Source of the DNA: Dipteris shenzhenensis
Taxonomy: Eukaryota > Polypodiophyta > Polypodiopsida > Gleicheniales
Length of the DNA stretch: 64,000 bases
Direction: 5' to 3' (one strand)
Assembly: GCA_047967505.1 (NCBI GenBank)
Contig: CM106541.1
The position numbers and the translations under genes were made by a program. Position 1 is the stretch's first letter, and every line of letters begins with the position of its first letter. A model generated the notes under the pieces. That model was not told the origin of the DNA and did not search any database. It was given only the letters and a program-made list of their open reading frames with translations. Shown here piece by piece: positions 1 to 11,451 of the stretch.

Positions 1-128
1 TAAGGATAGCTGTCATCCAGCTATTATTCGTGGGCGGTGTACCAACCGCATCTGTAGCTAACAAGTCGGTGACATAAATGCACAACGGTCACCCTGGCAT
101 ATCGCGAGTGGAGCTCGATATCTCAACA
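1..128 (-). repeat. 3' LTR of copia A, partial
   Basis: These 128 bases equal 5213-5340. On the minus strand the LTR begins TGTTGAGATATCGAGC right after a G-rich polypurine tract. Everything downstream of the first 128 LTR bases is beyond the window. The last frame of the polyprotein reads into this LTR and stops at position 89. Confidence 0.95.
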
Positions 129-3100
129 CTCCCCCTCGAGCTCAATCCCAATTCCTGTACACCAAGCAGGTCTCTGAACTTGCGCAGCTTCTTTGCGCCC
201 ACTGCCTTCGTGAATATGTTAGCTACCTGATCCTCTGTGCTGACATAAACTAGATCAATAAGACCTAGTAAAACCTTCTCCCGCACATAGTGATAATGCA
301 CCTCAATGTGCTTTGTTCTAGCATGATAGACTGGGTTATTTGCCAAGTGTATACTGCTCATGTTGTCACAATAAATGACAACTGGCCCATCTGTAGACTG
401 ATGCATATCATAGAGTAGCTTATGCAACCAAGCTACCTCACATGCAGCCATTGCTGCACCCCTGTACTCAGCCTCTGTGCTCGACAAGGCAACTGTAGGC
501 TGTTTCTTGCTGCTCCAAGTGACTGCAGCACTCCCAAAAGAGAACACATATCCATTGGTAGATCATCTATCAGAAATACTACCAGCCCAATCAGCATCAG
601 TGTATCCATGCAACTGTATCTGAACCCCAGCCTCATAAAATAGTCCATACTGCAATGTGGACTTCACATACCTGAGTATGCATCTAGCCGCATCCAAATG
701 CGGTTTCCTTGGAGCCTGCATAAACTGACTTACCAACCCAACAGCATAGCTCAAATCTGGCCTGGTAATAGTCATGTAAATCAAACTTCCTACTATGCGT
801 CTGTACATAGTAGGGTCTTCCAGAAGCTCACCTGCATCTGCGCTCAGCTTCACATTCTGCTCCAAAGGAATTGAAATAGGCTTACAGCCTGTCATCCTAT
901 ATTTGGACAGCATGTCTAGTCCATACTACCTCTGCAAGAGCTGTATCCCACTTGGTGATCTAATCACCTCAATGCCCAAGAAATAACGCAGCTCTCCCAA
1001 ATCCTTCATCTCAAACTTCTGCCTCAATAGCATTTTCACATGAAGGATATCTTCATCACTATCACCTGTGATGATCAACATAAATGACAAGCAGCATAAT
1101 CCCTTTCTCTGTTTTTCTCACAGAGTGAGAAATCTGCCTTGGAAATCTGAAAGCCAATAGTGACAAGATACTGTCCTATCTTGTCAGACCATGCTCTAGG
1201 TGCTTGCTTCAAGCCATACAAGGCTTTCTTCAACCTGCAAACAAACTCAGGATGAATAGCATGAACATAACCTGCTGGCTGCTCCATAAAGACCCTTCTT
1301 GCAAATCACCATGCAAGAAGGCATTCTTTACATCCATCTGATGTAAATACCATCCCTTTGATGCAGCCATAGCAATGGCTGCTCTTACGGTTGCCATCCT
1401 TGCAACCGGGCTGAAAGTTTCTTCATAATCAATGCCATATGTCTGTGCATACCCCTTGACAACTAATCTTGCCTTGTATCTATTCACAGAACCATCTGCA
1501 TTGTGCTTGATCTTATAAACCCACTTACAGCCAATTGCATTCTTGTCTTTAGGCAAAGGCACCAATTCCCATGTAGCATTTGCATCCAAGGCATCCATTT
1601 CTTCATCCATGGCTTTCTCCCATACCTTGTGCCAATCATGGGACTTGAGACCACTAAGCTTATTATCCTTTGAAAATGCTCCTTTCAAGTGGCATAGTGA
1701 ATGGCTGTAAATCCATCATATTTCAGCCTATCCACAGGATACCTAACCCTGGTAGACCTGCGCAAAATAGGCTCACTTCCAGGTGCTCTCAAAACATCCC
1801 TGGTCTTCCTTACTCCAAGTGTAACAACAGAAGGAATACCCAACTCATCATCAATGCTCTGCTTTGAGCCACTGGATTCACCATCCACATAAGAGTGACC
1901 TGCATTCACATCAAACATGGGCTGATCTACCTTCTCTTTTCCTTTTCGTGATACCTGCGTACCACTATCTACATTGCTTTGAGGAGATTCTCCTGATCTC
2001 AATCTACCTGTCCATGGCGAAGTATGTGAACCACTGCTAGAGGACACTGCAGGTCCACTTATATTTTGTGATTGTTGCTGTGAATTTTGTGCAGCATTAC
2101 CATTTTGTGCATCTACATCAATCATCACATTTACTGGTTTATACCAGCTGCTCATCTCATCAAAAACAACATCTCTGCTCACTGTGAACTTAGGTGTTGA
2201 AGGGTTATAGCATCTATACCCTTTCTGCTGCAGAGAATAACCAATAAAGACGCACTTCTCAGCCTTTGGATCCAACTTGGACCTCAACTCATCTGGCACA
2301 TGAACATAGGCAATGCAACCAAAAATTTTCAAATGAGAAATGTCTGGTTTCCTACCAGTATACATCTCCTCTGGCGTCATGCCATGTATTGCTGCAGTGG
2401 GAGTCCTGTTCATTATATAAACTGCTGTAGCAACTGCTTCAGCCCAATAATAATCTGGTAGATCTTTTTCATTTAGCATGGCCCGAGATACCTCTCCAAT
2501 ATGCATGTTTTTCCTTTCTGCAATTCCATTTTGCTATGGGGTATGACTGCATGAATATTGCTGCTTTATGCCATGCTCCTGCAGGAACCTTGCAAACTCA
2601 TTTGAGAGGTACTCTCCCCCTCCATCTGACCTTAGGCATTTTATTTGCAGGCCTGTTTCTTTTTCAACCATAGCTTTAAAAGCTTTGAAGTGCCCAAACA
2701 CTTCACTTTTCTTTTTCATAAAATACACCCAAAGTTTTCTGCTGAAGTCATCAATAAATGTGACAAAATAGTGACAGCCTCCAATAGATGCAGCTTTAGT
2801 AGTCCACACATCAGAGTGGATTAATTCCAATGGCTTTTTACTCTCTTGAACATGCTTAGGAAATGGTTTCCTTGCCTGTTTTCCAAATTGACAAGCTTCA
2901 CACACCTTATGCATTTCTGCAACCTTGAATTTAGGCAATCCTGCAACAATATTTTGGGCCTGCACTGATTTAAGTCGCTGTACATTAACATGACCAATGT
3001 GTTTATGCCAGATATCAATATCTACAACTACACTGGTCCCATGTGCAAACATTGCTGCACTCAATTCAGGCATGTCCGCATCCAGCGTAAACATCCTGCC

Positions 3101-4444
3101 TTTCTTCTTTCCTTTTGCTATCAAGCGACCATTATTTTTCATATCCTCAACAAAACATCCATGAGGATTGAATCTGACCTGCAAGCCCTGCTCAACCATT
3201 TGACCAACAGAAACCAGGTTCTTGGTGATGTTCGGGACATGAAATACATCAGACAAGTATTTCTTTTTCCCATCCTGCACAGACAAAGGAATTTTGCCAA
3301 TCTGCACAATAGGATGTGTAGTATCATCACCAGTCTCCACAAATCCTGGTTTTTCCATTTTCCTTGCATCCTGCATCCATTCAGCATGACCTGTCATGTG
3401 GTTTGATGCACCTGAGTCAACATACCACACATCATTGCTTTCTTCTGCACTTGTCACAGAATTTGTCATATGCTATACCATAAACAAATGTTCATTTCTG
3501 TCATCACCCTGTCTACTAGAGGATGCATAATTGCCTTGCTGCAATTTTCCATTCATAATGTCATTCTGCTTTTTGTAGCAGTCTTTAGCCATATGCCCCA
3601 TTTTACCACAATAGTAGCATTCAACATTGCTGTTTGCATTTTGGCCTCTCTGCCATCCACCATGACCTCTTTGGCTCCCGCTGCCTCTAGAGTTACCACG
3701 TCCTCCTGCATAGGACTGGTTTTCTTGAGTTTGCTGCATATTCTAATTTCTACCATGGCCTCCAGATCGGCCTCCTCTACCTCTGCCTCTACCCCTTCCA
3801 GCATTTGAGTGGAAGACAGTTTCTTTTGAGGTTCCTCCTGAAGAAGATGCACCACCATTTCTCTGCTCTTCAGAAATTAGAAGAGCAATCAACTCCTCAA
3901 AATCAGGAAATTTTTCACGAATGGCAATGGATGTCCGGAACTGTGCATAATCCTTTCCTAGACCATTCAAGGTCACAGAAACTAAATCGTCATCATCCAC
4001 TGGCGACCCAATGGAAGCAAGTGCATCCGCAATTTTCTTCACCTTCATGCGGTAGTCATTGATGCTCATATTTTCTCTCTGCACATTGTGCAACTCCTAC
4101 TTGAGCTGCATTTTCCTGGCCTACGTATTTGTGCTGTACATTTTAGCCAAAGTATCCCATGCCACCTTTGGCGTACTTGCATCCTGAATATGCACAATCA
4201 TTGAATCTGAAATACTGATAGACAGCCAGTACATAACTTTTCTGGCTCTCTCATGCCATCCTTTAAATGCCTGCATTTCCTATTGATTGGGAACATTAGG
4301 AAGAACTGGTTCTTCTTCATTTCCTGTAATGAACTCCCAGTAGCCTTTTCCCATAAGGAAATTCGTCATTCTAAACTTCCATGCTTGGAAGTTGTTCTTG
4401 TCAAGCTTTTCAGTGACAATCTGTGAAAGAGAATCAGACACCAT
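89..4444 (-). pseudogene. Copia A gag-pol polyprotein, decayed
   Basis: Reading starts at ATG 4444-4442 and gives a copia gag (UBN2-like; residues NNFQAWKF near the start), an RGRGRGG stretch and a zinc knuckle CYYCGKMGHMAKDC near 3.6 kb. Then come the protease (DSGASNHMT), the integrase zinc segment and core (HSDVWTT, FIDDFSRK, RSDGGGEY), the RT (about 1.7-0.7 kb) and an RNase H ending in the DIFTK-like motif (here ANIFTKAVG). Stops are TAG at 4280-4282, 4121-4123, 4097-4099, 3743-3745, 3473-3475, 2534-2536 and 926-928, plus TGA at 563-565. Each TAG sits where family context expects Gln. The TGA sits where the copy at 40.7 kb has CGA (Arg). The reading frame also shifts near 1686, 1290 and 1075, the last removing part of the YVDD catalytic motif. 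The protein domains are otherwise well preserved. Confidence 0.93.
129..137 (-). promoter_or_regulatory. Polypurine tract of copia A
   Basis: On the minus strand the sequence GAGGGGGAG directly precedes the TG start of the 3' LTR. This is the usual position and composition of the plus-strand primer of a reverse-transcribing LTR element. Confidence 0.8.
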
Positions 4445-4974
4445 TATAGAACACTGCAAAATATTCTGTCACTACAAAAAACACAGCTTTTTCCTCCCAA
4501 TGGCAAATCTGCAAACCTGATGAAAGTGGTTTTTTGACCACACAGTCACTTCCTAGTGACGATTTTGCATCAACAGGCAATAAGGATGATTCTGCAACTC
4601 CCAATATCTCTGCGCACAGGCATACGATGCAATTTCTGTGGCAACTTTTCACCGACCTGCAGAACAGTGGTCGCACAACAAAAACAGGGCCTTTTTCTGA
4701 GTGCCTGCAGAGAACTTCCGCCTCCAAAACGAGCCCCGAAATAACCTCGAATCAAAAAAATAAAGTCACCGTGGGCTTCACCGTTCCCGCAGCATATAAT
4801 GCCCTCTCGCCATACCGCGAAGGGCGTCTCAATCTGAGACAGTGCACTCTTGCACTTCCTGCTGTGCTACCTGCAGAGATTTGCTCCCAAACTCGAAAAA
4901 GGAAAGCAACACTAGTCCTCTTACCAGGACACTGCGAACTTGGTTTGCTTTCTTGAGCTCCTTACCACAAACAA

Positions 4975-4987
4975 GGCTCTGATACCA
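4975..4987 (-). promoter_or_regulatory. Primer binding site of copia A (initiator Met tRNA)
   Basis: On the minus strand TGGTATCAGAGCC follows directly after the LTR end ...TTCACA. This is the standard plant copia primer site complementary to the 3' end of initiator methionine tRNA. Confidence 0.93.
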
Positions 4988-5340
4988 TGTGAAGATAGTG
5001 GGAGAGAGGGAAGGAGTCTCACTTGCAGCTTTCTCACATACACAATGGGGGAATACACACAAAGGTGGAGGCTGAAAACAGTTTTCCTCTTCTTAGTTGT
5101 GAAAGCCAAAAAGAACTCAGGTACAAAGAAATAGAAGAACCCTATATGTGGGTCTCAAACCAAACTCAATTAACTAAGGTGGCATACTAACTGAGCCACG
5201 AACTACTGTAGATAAGGATAGCTGTCATCCAGCTATTATTCGTGGGCGGTGTACCAACCGCATCTGTAGCTAACAAGTCGGTGACATAAATGCACAACGG
5301 TCACCCTGGCATATCGCGAGTGGAGCTCGATATCTCAACA
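4988..5340 (-). repeat. 5' LTR of copia A (353 bp)
   Basis: The LTR begins TGTTGAGATATC at 5340 and ends TTCACA at 4988, giving TG...CA ends. It is flanked inside by the primer site and outside by anonymous DNA. A related 357 bp LTR lies at 41177-41533 in the other orientation. Confidence 0.93.
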
Positions 5341-6406
5341 CATAGTAGCTGATATGGAATGGATGGTAGCTTTGATTATCAAAGATCTACAAGTAGAACT
5401 GTTTTCTCTCTTAAATATGTAGCCATTTCTTGGGAGAATAAGAAACAGGCTACCATTGCATCCTCCCTCCATCCTCCTCACTAGAGGTACAATATAAAGC
5501 AACAACAAATACAACTTTTGAAGGAGATAAGTTGGGTTTCTCTTGGGATCCAACTCCCATGCACTCCAATAACATGAGAAGCATGCATTTGGCCAAGAAC
5601 CCAATCTTTCATGTATGCACCTTAAGGTGTATTATCACTTCATCTAAGAGAAGATAGCACAACTCTAAATTTTTATTACCCTAGATTAGAGGAATCTTTA
5701 CCAAGCCATTGAGCTTTGATAAATTCTCACACTAGTTTAATTGTAAATTACATTGGTGTGAGCTTGGTGTCTACCAAAATCACTTATAAATTACTCTCTC
5801 TAGTTTTTGGTTTCTTCAGTCCACAATAGCCAGGATATTTTGGCTCCTATTTGACAACACTTAGGAACACATATAGATGACATGTGTATAAGAAAACTCA
5901 AGCATATATCTGTAGAGGTATGTACATAATGATAGCGAAAATTCCAAGTAATATATTGCTCCTAGATATGACAAACGAGGCACAATCCTAAATCCCATGG
6001 CCTGCACATTTTAGAAAACCCACAAACTTTACAACCTTTTTCCAAATCTCCCAACAAAATCCAAACATAATACTTGATCATGCAATGCTCATACATAAAG
6101 AAGAGAGAAAACCACCAAGCCACTGGATCTAGAATGACACCAAAGCTACACTAATTGTTTAGGCCATAGATACTATAAGAGCTCTAAATAATTAATAAAA
6201 CAATTCATAGGGAGTACTATGAAATAAGAAAGTGGATCACAGTGTTGTCGAGGCATCACCTAGCCTACTCACTTAACATTGGACCAATTCATAAAAGGTT
6301 TTGAATTGCAAGAAGATATCCCATTTCACAAAGCATATATAATTGAAAAGATTACAAAGTTTTAATTGCATGATACTAAAACACTCTCTATAGAAATATT
6401 GCAAGA

Positions 6407-6473
<67 letters not shown>

Positions 6474-6551
6474 CAAGAAACAAACATGAATAAAGGAAAT
6501 TGACTCTTTACCTATAATTGGTGACCTAGTGTCATTACAAATTCCAGCAAC
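5341..6551. other. No gene seen; (AG)n microsatellite at 6407-6468
   Basis: AT-rich sequence without a coding pattern I recognise. Short open frames are present but match nothing known to me. The only clear structure is an uninterrupted AG/GA run of about 60 bp at 6407-6468. Confidence 0.6.
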
Positions 6552-7066
6552 CTAACTTGTTTCCCACTCTTGCCATTTCTTTTCCTCATCTATCTTTACT
6601 AAGTGCTCTAATACTTTAATTGATTCATCATCATCATAGTTAATATGTTGATATTCCCAAGCATATTGTTGTGAGTTGAGTAATAGAGTAGTGAAGGTAC
6701 AACGTCTATCATTCCTAGCTAGCTTGTGCATTGCAAGATCAACAATGAGCATGTTTTTTCATTGGATAAGGGGTTTAAATGCCAAACTACTTGCAAGTTC
6801 TTAAAGTACAATAGCTAAATGGGTTTAATGGGCTATTGAACTCGACAATATCACAGTCAACTTTCGAATAGACAACCATAAACTTGTCCATCACCTTCCT
6901 TGGAAGGCAGCAGTGCATTGTCCTCCATATCTTTTGCAATTGATTTGCACTCCACGATATAATCCTAAAATTTTATAGGCACCACTCTAGGAAAGGTAGT
7001 GCATTTGGCCTAACAACATGCATGACACCTTTAGATTCATTGACAACCCATACCCTATATTGATGT
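6552..7066 (-). pseudogene. Possible NIF/FCP1-like HAD phosphatase remnant
   Basis: Read on the minus strand, two adjacent frames give a pattern like plant NIF-type (FCP1/SCP-like) phosphatase domains. First comes a segment with RPNALPFLEWCL, FRIISWSAN and YSKVDC. After a frameshift there is NMLIVDLAMHKLARN, followed by an acidic stretch with SIKVLEHLVKID. In the family these positions correspond to the RPG..FL segment, the IWS/TA segment, the DC/KPL region, the LLIDDSP segment and the LxxYLxxL end. The catalytic DxDxT motif would lie before the preserved part. Copia B begins exactly at the upstream end (7068), so the insertion probably cut the gene. Several stops (for example 6976-6978) show it is dead. 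The identification rests on pattern memory only and could be wrong. Confidence 0.42.
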
Positions 7067-7067
7067 A

Positions 7068-7234
7068 TGTGGGGGTCGAAGGCCACTATGCCTTAACCCT
7101 CGTTATGTACAATACTCAAACACACATGTATATGGATGACATAGAAGATTAGGGTGTTTTGCCCCCACCAAAACTTGTGTGGCTCTCCCTCTCTCTCACC
7201 CTCTTCTGTTCCTCTTTTGTTAATAGCACTCTCA
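7068..7234 (+). repeat. 5' LTR of copia B (167 bp)
   Basis: Begins TGTGGGGGTCGAAGGCC and ends CACTCTCA, followed two bases later by the primer binding site. It matches 11274-11451 with many substitutions. Confidence 0.88.
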
Positions 7235-7236
7235 AC

Positions 7237-7250
7237 TGGTATTAGAGCCC
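7237..7250 (+). promoter_or_regulatory. Primer binding site of copia B
   Basis: TGGTATTAGAGCCC differs by one C-to-T change from the canonical initiator-Met primer site TGGTATCAGAGCC. Confidence 0.85.
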
Positions 7251-7294
7251 ATGTCATCTATCTAATGCTTATGGTAGTCTTACTGAGCCTGTGT

Positions 7295-7383
7295 TGTGGG
7301 GTTAAAGGCCACTGTACCTTAGCCCTGGTTATGTACACTACTCAAACACACACATATATATATATATGGATGACATAGAAGAT
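7295..7383 (+). repeat. Internal fragment of the copia B LTR
   Basis: TGTGGGGTTAAAGGCCACTG through GGATGACATAGAAGAT repeats the first half of the LTR. The next bases already read as gag (Y-L-M-K-R-L-F in the frame beginning near 7387). The LTR fragment therefore replaces the first part of gag, which points to a recombination or template-switch event in the history of this copy. Confidence 0.85.
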
Positions 7384-7384
7384 A

Positions 7385-10300
7385 AGCTTACCTCATGAAG
7401 AGGTTGTTTGAGCTACGGATGAAGGAAGGGGTCTCCATTTCTTCTCACTTGAATAAATTCAATATTATTTTTAGCCAGCTTTAGGCTCAAAAGCTGAATT
7501 TTAATGCGGAGACTAAGGGAATATTCCTCTTGTGTTCATTGCCATCCTTATGGGATACCTTTCATACAGCTATCAGTAACTCTACACCTGGTGGAGTATT
7601 GAAGTTTGATGATGTTGTGGGAAGGTTGTTGGCCGAGGAGATTAGACAAAATTCTATGGATGGAAACAAGCAAGATGCACCCTTAAATGTACAAAGGGGT
7701 AGATCATATTTCAGGGGGAAGTCGTGAGAAAGAGGGAAGTCTAGTAGAAAATCTAGGGCATGGAACATTGAGTGTTACCATTTTGCCAAGAAGGGCCACA
7801 TGAAAAAGGATTGCTACAAGCTAAAAAGAGAGCAAAAGGATAAGAAAAATAATGCAAATTGGGGTGCAAATAAGACAGAAGAGAGTCCAAGGGAGGACAA
7901 AGGAAAAGTAAAGATGGAGGAGATCAATGCGGTTAGATAGTGACAATGACATTATCTTCATGCCTATACTACTTGCAAAGTTGCTTACCACTTCATATGC
8001 TGTGTATTCCTAGGATTGGATTTTGGATTATGGTGCTTCATTCCATGTTACTCCCCATAGGGAATGGTTCTCCACTTATGACAATGGAAAGATAGGTTGT
8101 GTGCATCTTGGAAATAACTATGCATGTGACATAGTGGGAGCAGGTGACATAAAGTTTTATTTTGCAAATGGGGCCACTTTTGTTTTAAAAAATGTGAGAC
8201 ATGTGCCTAAGCTGACCAAGAGTCTCATTTCAGCGGGTCAACTAGATGATGCTGGTATGCAGAGTACCACGTTTGGCTTTCAGAGTTGGAAAATTCAAAA
8301 GGGCTCTATGGTTTTAGCAAGTGGTGCCAAGTGTGGGACATTATAACCCTTACATGTATCATGGGTGTCTGATCATGTTGTTGCAATAACTGAGCAACCA
8401 AGTACTTCTTTGTGGCATTGCCAGTTGTGGCACATGAGCTAGAATGGAATGAAACTCTTATGACGTTTGGGTTATGTACTACATTTGAGTTTTTTTTATT
8501 TTGAATTTTTTGAGCACTGTCTCTATGGGAAGCATACTAAATCAGCCCATAAAAGAAGAGAAAACATTCAGACATATGTGGTCCCATGCCTACACGATCA
8601 TTAGGTGGGGCTGGAATACTATGTGACATTCATTGATGATGCAACTAGGAAAGTGTGGGCTTATGCTATAGCTTGGAAGAGCCATGTGTTCCAGGTATTT
8701 CAAAAATGGTTGGCTTTGGCTGAAAATTAGTCAGGTATAATCCTTAAATGCCTACGGACTGACGATGGTGAAGAGTATCTCTCTCATAACTTTTAGCATT
8801 TTTGTGACACACGTGGAATCAAGAGGGAAAAATAGATGAACTACACCATTCAGGAAAAATTGCAATGTACACAACACACAAAATGATTCATCGCATTTAT
8901 CACTCATAACAAGGTGCTTGCTACTCATACTACAGATCTTTATGTACACCTTGAGTTGCCAGACCTTAAATAGGGTGGCCCTGTTTGAAAAACAATTCAT
9001 TAGCTAATTAGCCATGGGGGGTAGGGTGGGTAAGGCTTGTGAGAGTAATTTTCCAATGCAAGTCTTTCTGGTGGTTTTTGGGCTGAGGCAATGAAGATTG
9101 CAGTGCATGTGATCAGTAGATCACCTAGGAAGAGTTTGGATGGTGGTATTCCTGAAGAGGCATGGAGTGGTAAGAAGCCCTCTTACTCTCATTTGCGTAT
9201 ATTTGGATGTGAGACATATGCGCATGTGCGAAAAGATCTTCAGAAGAAGCTAGATACTAAGTCTAGGAAATGCATATTTCTGGGTTATGGTTAAAGTGGA
9301 GAGATGGGCTATACTCTCTGGGATCCAAAAGCAAAGAATATCATACAAAGCCATGATGTGGTCGTGAATGAGAAGAAGATGCATAACACACCCATGAGGG
9401 ATGTGGAAATGAGGAGTATCACTTTCCAGGATGTGAATCCACCTGCATATGTTGATAGACAGCAAGTTTTCCATGCACCAAATGTGCAGGAAATGGTGCC
9501 ACCAGGTACTCCCACGGGTACACAATCAAGGGTAGATGATGGATCATCTATTAGTGGAAATTATAATCCAAATGTGGCTAATATGTAGGTGAGACAGCAA
9601 GCTAAAATGTCCTTGAGAGTATCAACTAGAGTGTCTAGACCGCCTGAGAGATTTGTTCCATTGGCAGACTATGTGATGCTTACTAATTGTGGTGACCCCT
9701 CTTGCTACATAGAGGCTATGATGCACGAGGATCAACACAAGTGAGAGAATGCTATGCAATCAAAGATGAATTCACTCATCAAAAATAAGACTTGGGACTT
9801 GGTTTCTTTGCCAGATGTAAAGAAAGCATTGCCATGTAAATGGGTCTACAAGATGAAGGTCACAGGTGATGATAATCCATTTGTTTGCTAAAGGATTTCA
9901 TCAAGAGAAGGGTGTGGGCTTTGATGAGATCTTCTCTCCAGTTGGTGAATATGACCACACTTAATGTGTACTTGGACTTGTGGCATCAGAGGATATGAAA
10001 CTTATGCTTATGGATGTCGAGATAGCTTAAGTTACATGGGGATCTACATGAGGAAATTTACATGGTACAGCCGAAAGGCTTTGAGAAAAGGGAAAGATCA
10101 TTTGGTTTGCAAGCTAAAAAAGAGTCTCTAGGGTCTTAAGAAAGCTCCTAGAGAATGGTATCAAAAGTTTGATGCTTTCAGTTCGACGGTCCATGGGTTT
10201 CAGAAGAATGAGATAGATCACCGCCTCTACACTAAAAGGGCTAAGGATAATAGCTTGGTACTCCTTGCACTTTATGTGGATGATGTGCTATTGGCTATCA

Positions 10301-11216
10301 AGAATACTTATGAGCTGAATGCATTAAAGGCCAAGTTGCATGAGGCCTTTGACTTGAAGGATTTGGGACCTGCGGGTCATATTCTTGGTATGTGCATCAC
10401 GCATGACCAGAGTAGGAAACTCCTTTGGCTTTCATAGAAGGAGTATGTTACAAAAGCATTGTTGCATTTCAATATGGAGGGGGGAAAGGATGTAAGTACT
10501 CCATTGCCTCCATATGTGAAATTGAGTTAGGTAGATAGTACCAAATTAGATGAGGAGAGAACCATGATGCCAAGGTTCTTTATGCATCAGCGGGCAGCTG
10601 GGAGTCTTATGTATGCTATGATAGCTAATAGACCAGACATTGCATTTGCAGTGGGAGTTGTTAGCCGATATATGGATAATCTAGGAAAGAGGCATTGGGG
10701 GGCAATTAAGTGCATCATGAGTTACATGAAGGGTACCAAGGAGATGTGCATCTACTTTGGCAGAGGAGAGATGTATGTACTTGGGTACATAGATTCAGAC
10801 TATGCAAGGCATGTAGACAGCAGGATATCCACTTTTGGTTATGTGTTCACCTTTGCAGTGTCGTGGGGATGTATCGTGCATAGAAGTGTGTTGCTTTGTC
10901 TACCACAAAGGCCAAGTATGTTGCAGCAACCACACAAAGGGTTGCAAGGAGGCATTGCTCGCTAGTGGGAGATTTGGGGATTCATACAAGTGTACCGACA
11001 TTGCATAGTGATTCCATGAGTGGTATTCACCTAGCATGGTATCTTTCATAACAAGACCAAACACATTAAAGTCAAGTTTCATTTCATCGAGGAGGTACTT
11101 GAGGACAAGCACATAGAGCTTGTCAATGTTCATACAGATGATAACTCTACATATATTCTAACAAAGAGTCTACCTAGTCAGTGGTTTGAGTATTGTCATG
11201 TATTGATGGGCATTGG
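7385..11216 (+). pseudogene. Copia B gag-pol polyprotein, decayed
   Basis: Remnant domains in order: C-terminal gag (LFELRMKEG), a zinc knuckle with its second Cys changed to Phe (CYHFAKKGHMKKDC, near 7.77 kb), and a protease whose DSG is changed to DYG (LDYGASFHVT, 8.02 kb). Next are the gag-pre-integrase, the integrase core (YVTFIDDATRKVW, RTDDGEEYLS at 8.6-8.8 kb) and the RT with an intact YVDD at about 10.27 kb. RNase H follows (GYIDSDYA, 10.8 kb) and fades after frameshifts. TAG stops at expected Gln sites are at 8011, 8440, 8728, 8794, 8833, 9586, 10435 and 10528. Other stops include TGA at 7725 and 9742, TAA at 8344 and 9292, and further frameshifts around 9.9-10.2 kb. Confidence 0.93.
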
Positions 11217-11262
11217 ATAGTATGCTCACTTACTATTCTCCCTTAAAGGCACATTGGCCTTT

Positions 11263-11270
11263 AAGTGGGA
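11263..11270 (+). promoter_or_regulatory. Polypurine tract of copia B
   Basis: AAGTGGGA lies immediately before the 3' LTR start, a typical plant copia polypurine tract. Confidence 0.75.
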
Positions 11271-11273
11271 GCT

Positions 11274-11451
11274 TGTGCGGGTTAAATGCCACTGTGCCTT
11301 AATACCGGTCATGTGCAATACTCAAACATATATATATATGGATGACATAGAAGATTAGGGTTTCATGCACCCACCAAAACTTGTGTGGCTCTCTTCTATG
11401 TCTCTCTCTCTCTCACCCTATTCCATTCTTCTTCCGTTGAGAGCACTATCA
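11274..11451 (+). repeat. 3' LTR of copia B (178 bp)
   Basis: Begins TGTGCGGGTTAAATGCC and ends CACTATCA. It has a longer TA run and CT run than the 5' LTR, plus scattered substitutions. Confidence 0.88.

Larger units (their letters stand above)
1..5340 (-). mobile_element. Ty1/copia LTR retrotransposon, family A, minus strand, partial at window edge
   Basis: In minus-strand order the element has a 5' LTR (5340-4988), an initiator-Met-type primer binding site, gag, protease, integrase, reverse transcriptase, RNase H, a polypurine tract and the first 128 bp of the 3' LTR, which is cut by the window start. The order protease-integrase-RT-RNase H defines Ty1/copia. The 128 visible bases of the 3' LTR match the 5' LTR (5213-5340) with no difference I can see, so the last insertion looks recent. 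The polyprotein nevertheless carries eight in-frame stops and several frameshifts, so this copy could move only with proteins supplied by others. The left target duplication is outside the window. A second truncated family member lies at 40.67-41.53 kb. Confidence 0.95.
7068..11451 (+). mobile_element. Ty1/copia LTR retrotransposon, family B, degenerate
   Basis: A 167 bp 5' LTR and a 178 bp 3' LTR enclose a primer site TGGTATTAGAGCCC, a decayed gag-pol in the plus strand and a polypurine tract. The LTRs share the GGATGACATAGAAGATTAGGG block and the CACCAAAACTTGTGTGGCTC block but differ at many positions, so the insertion is clearly older than copia A. The flanking five bases (ATGTA left, ATATC right) are not a clean duplication. 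The front half of gag is missing and is replaced by a third copy of the start of the LTR (7295-7383). Confidence 0.93.

Noticed and set aside
4434-4956. Open frames in the leader of copia A
   Set aside because: They lie between the primer site and gag, are unlike any retroelement protein and occur on both strands.
1-11451. Reassigned UAG codon (UAG read as Gln)
   Set aside because: Intact genes in the window do not support it (no internal TAG in RPS27 or the 47 kb gene, which itself ends in TAG), and methylation-driven CAG decay explains the pattern with known biology.
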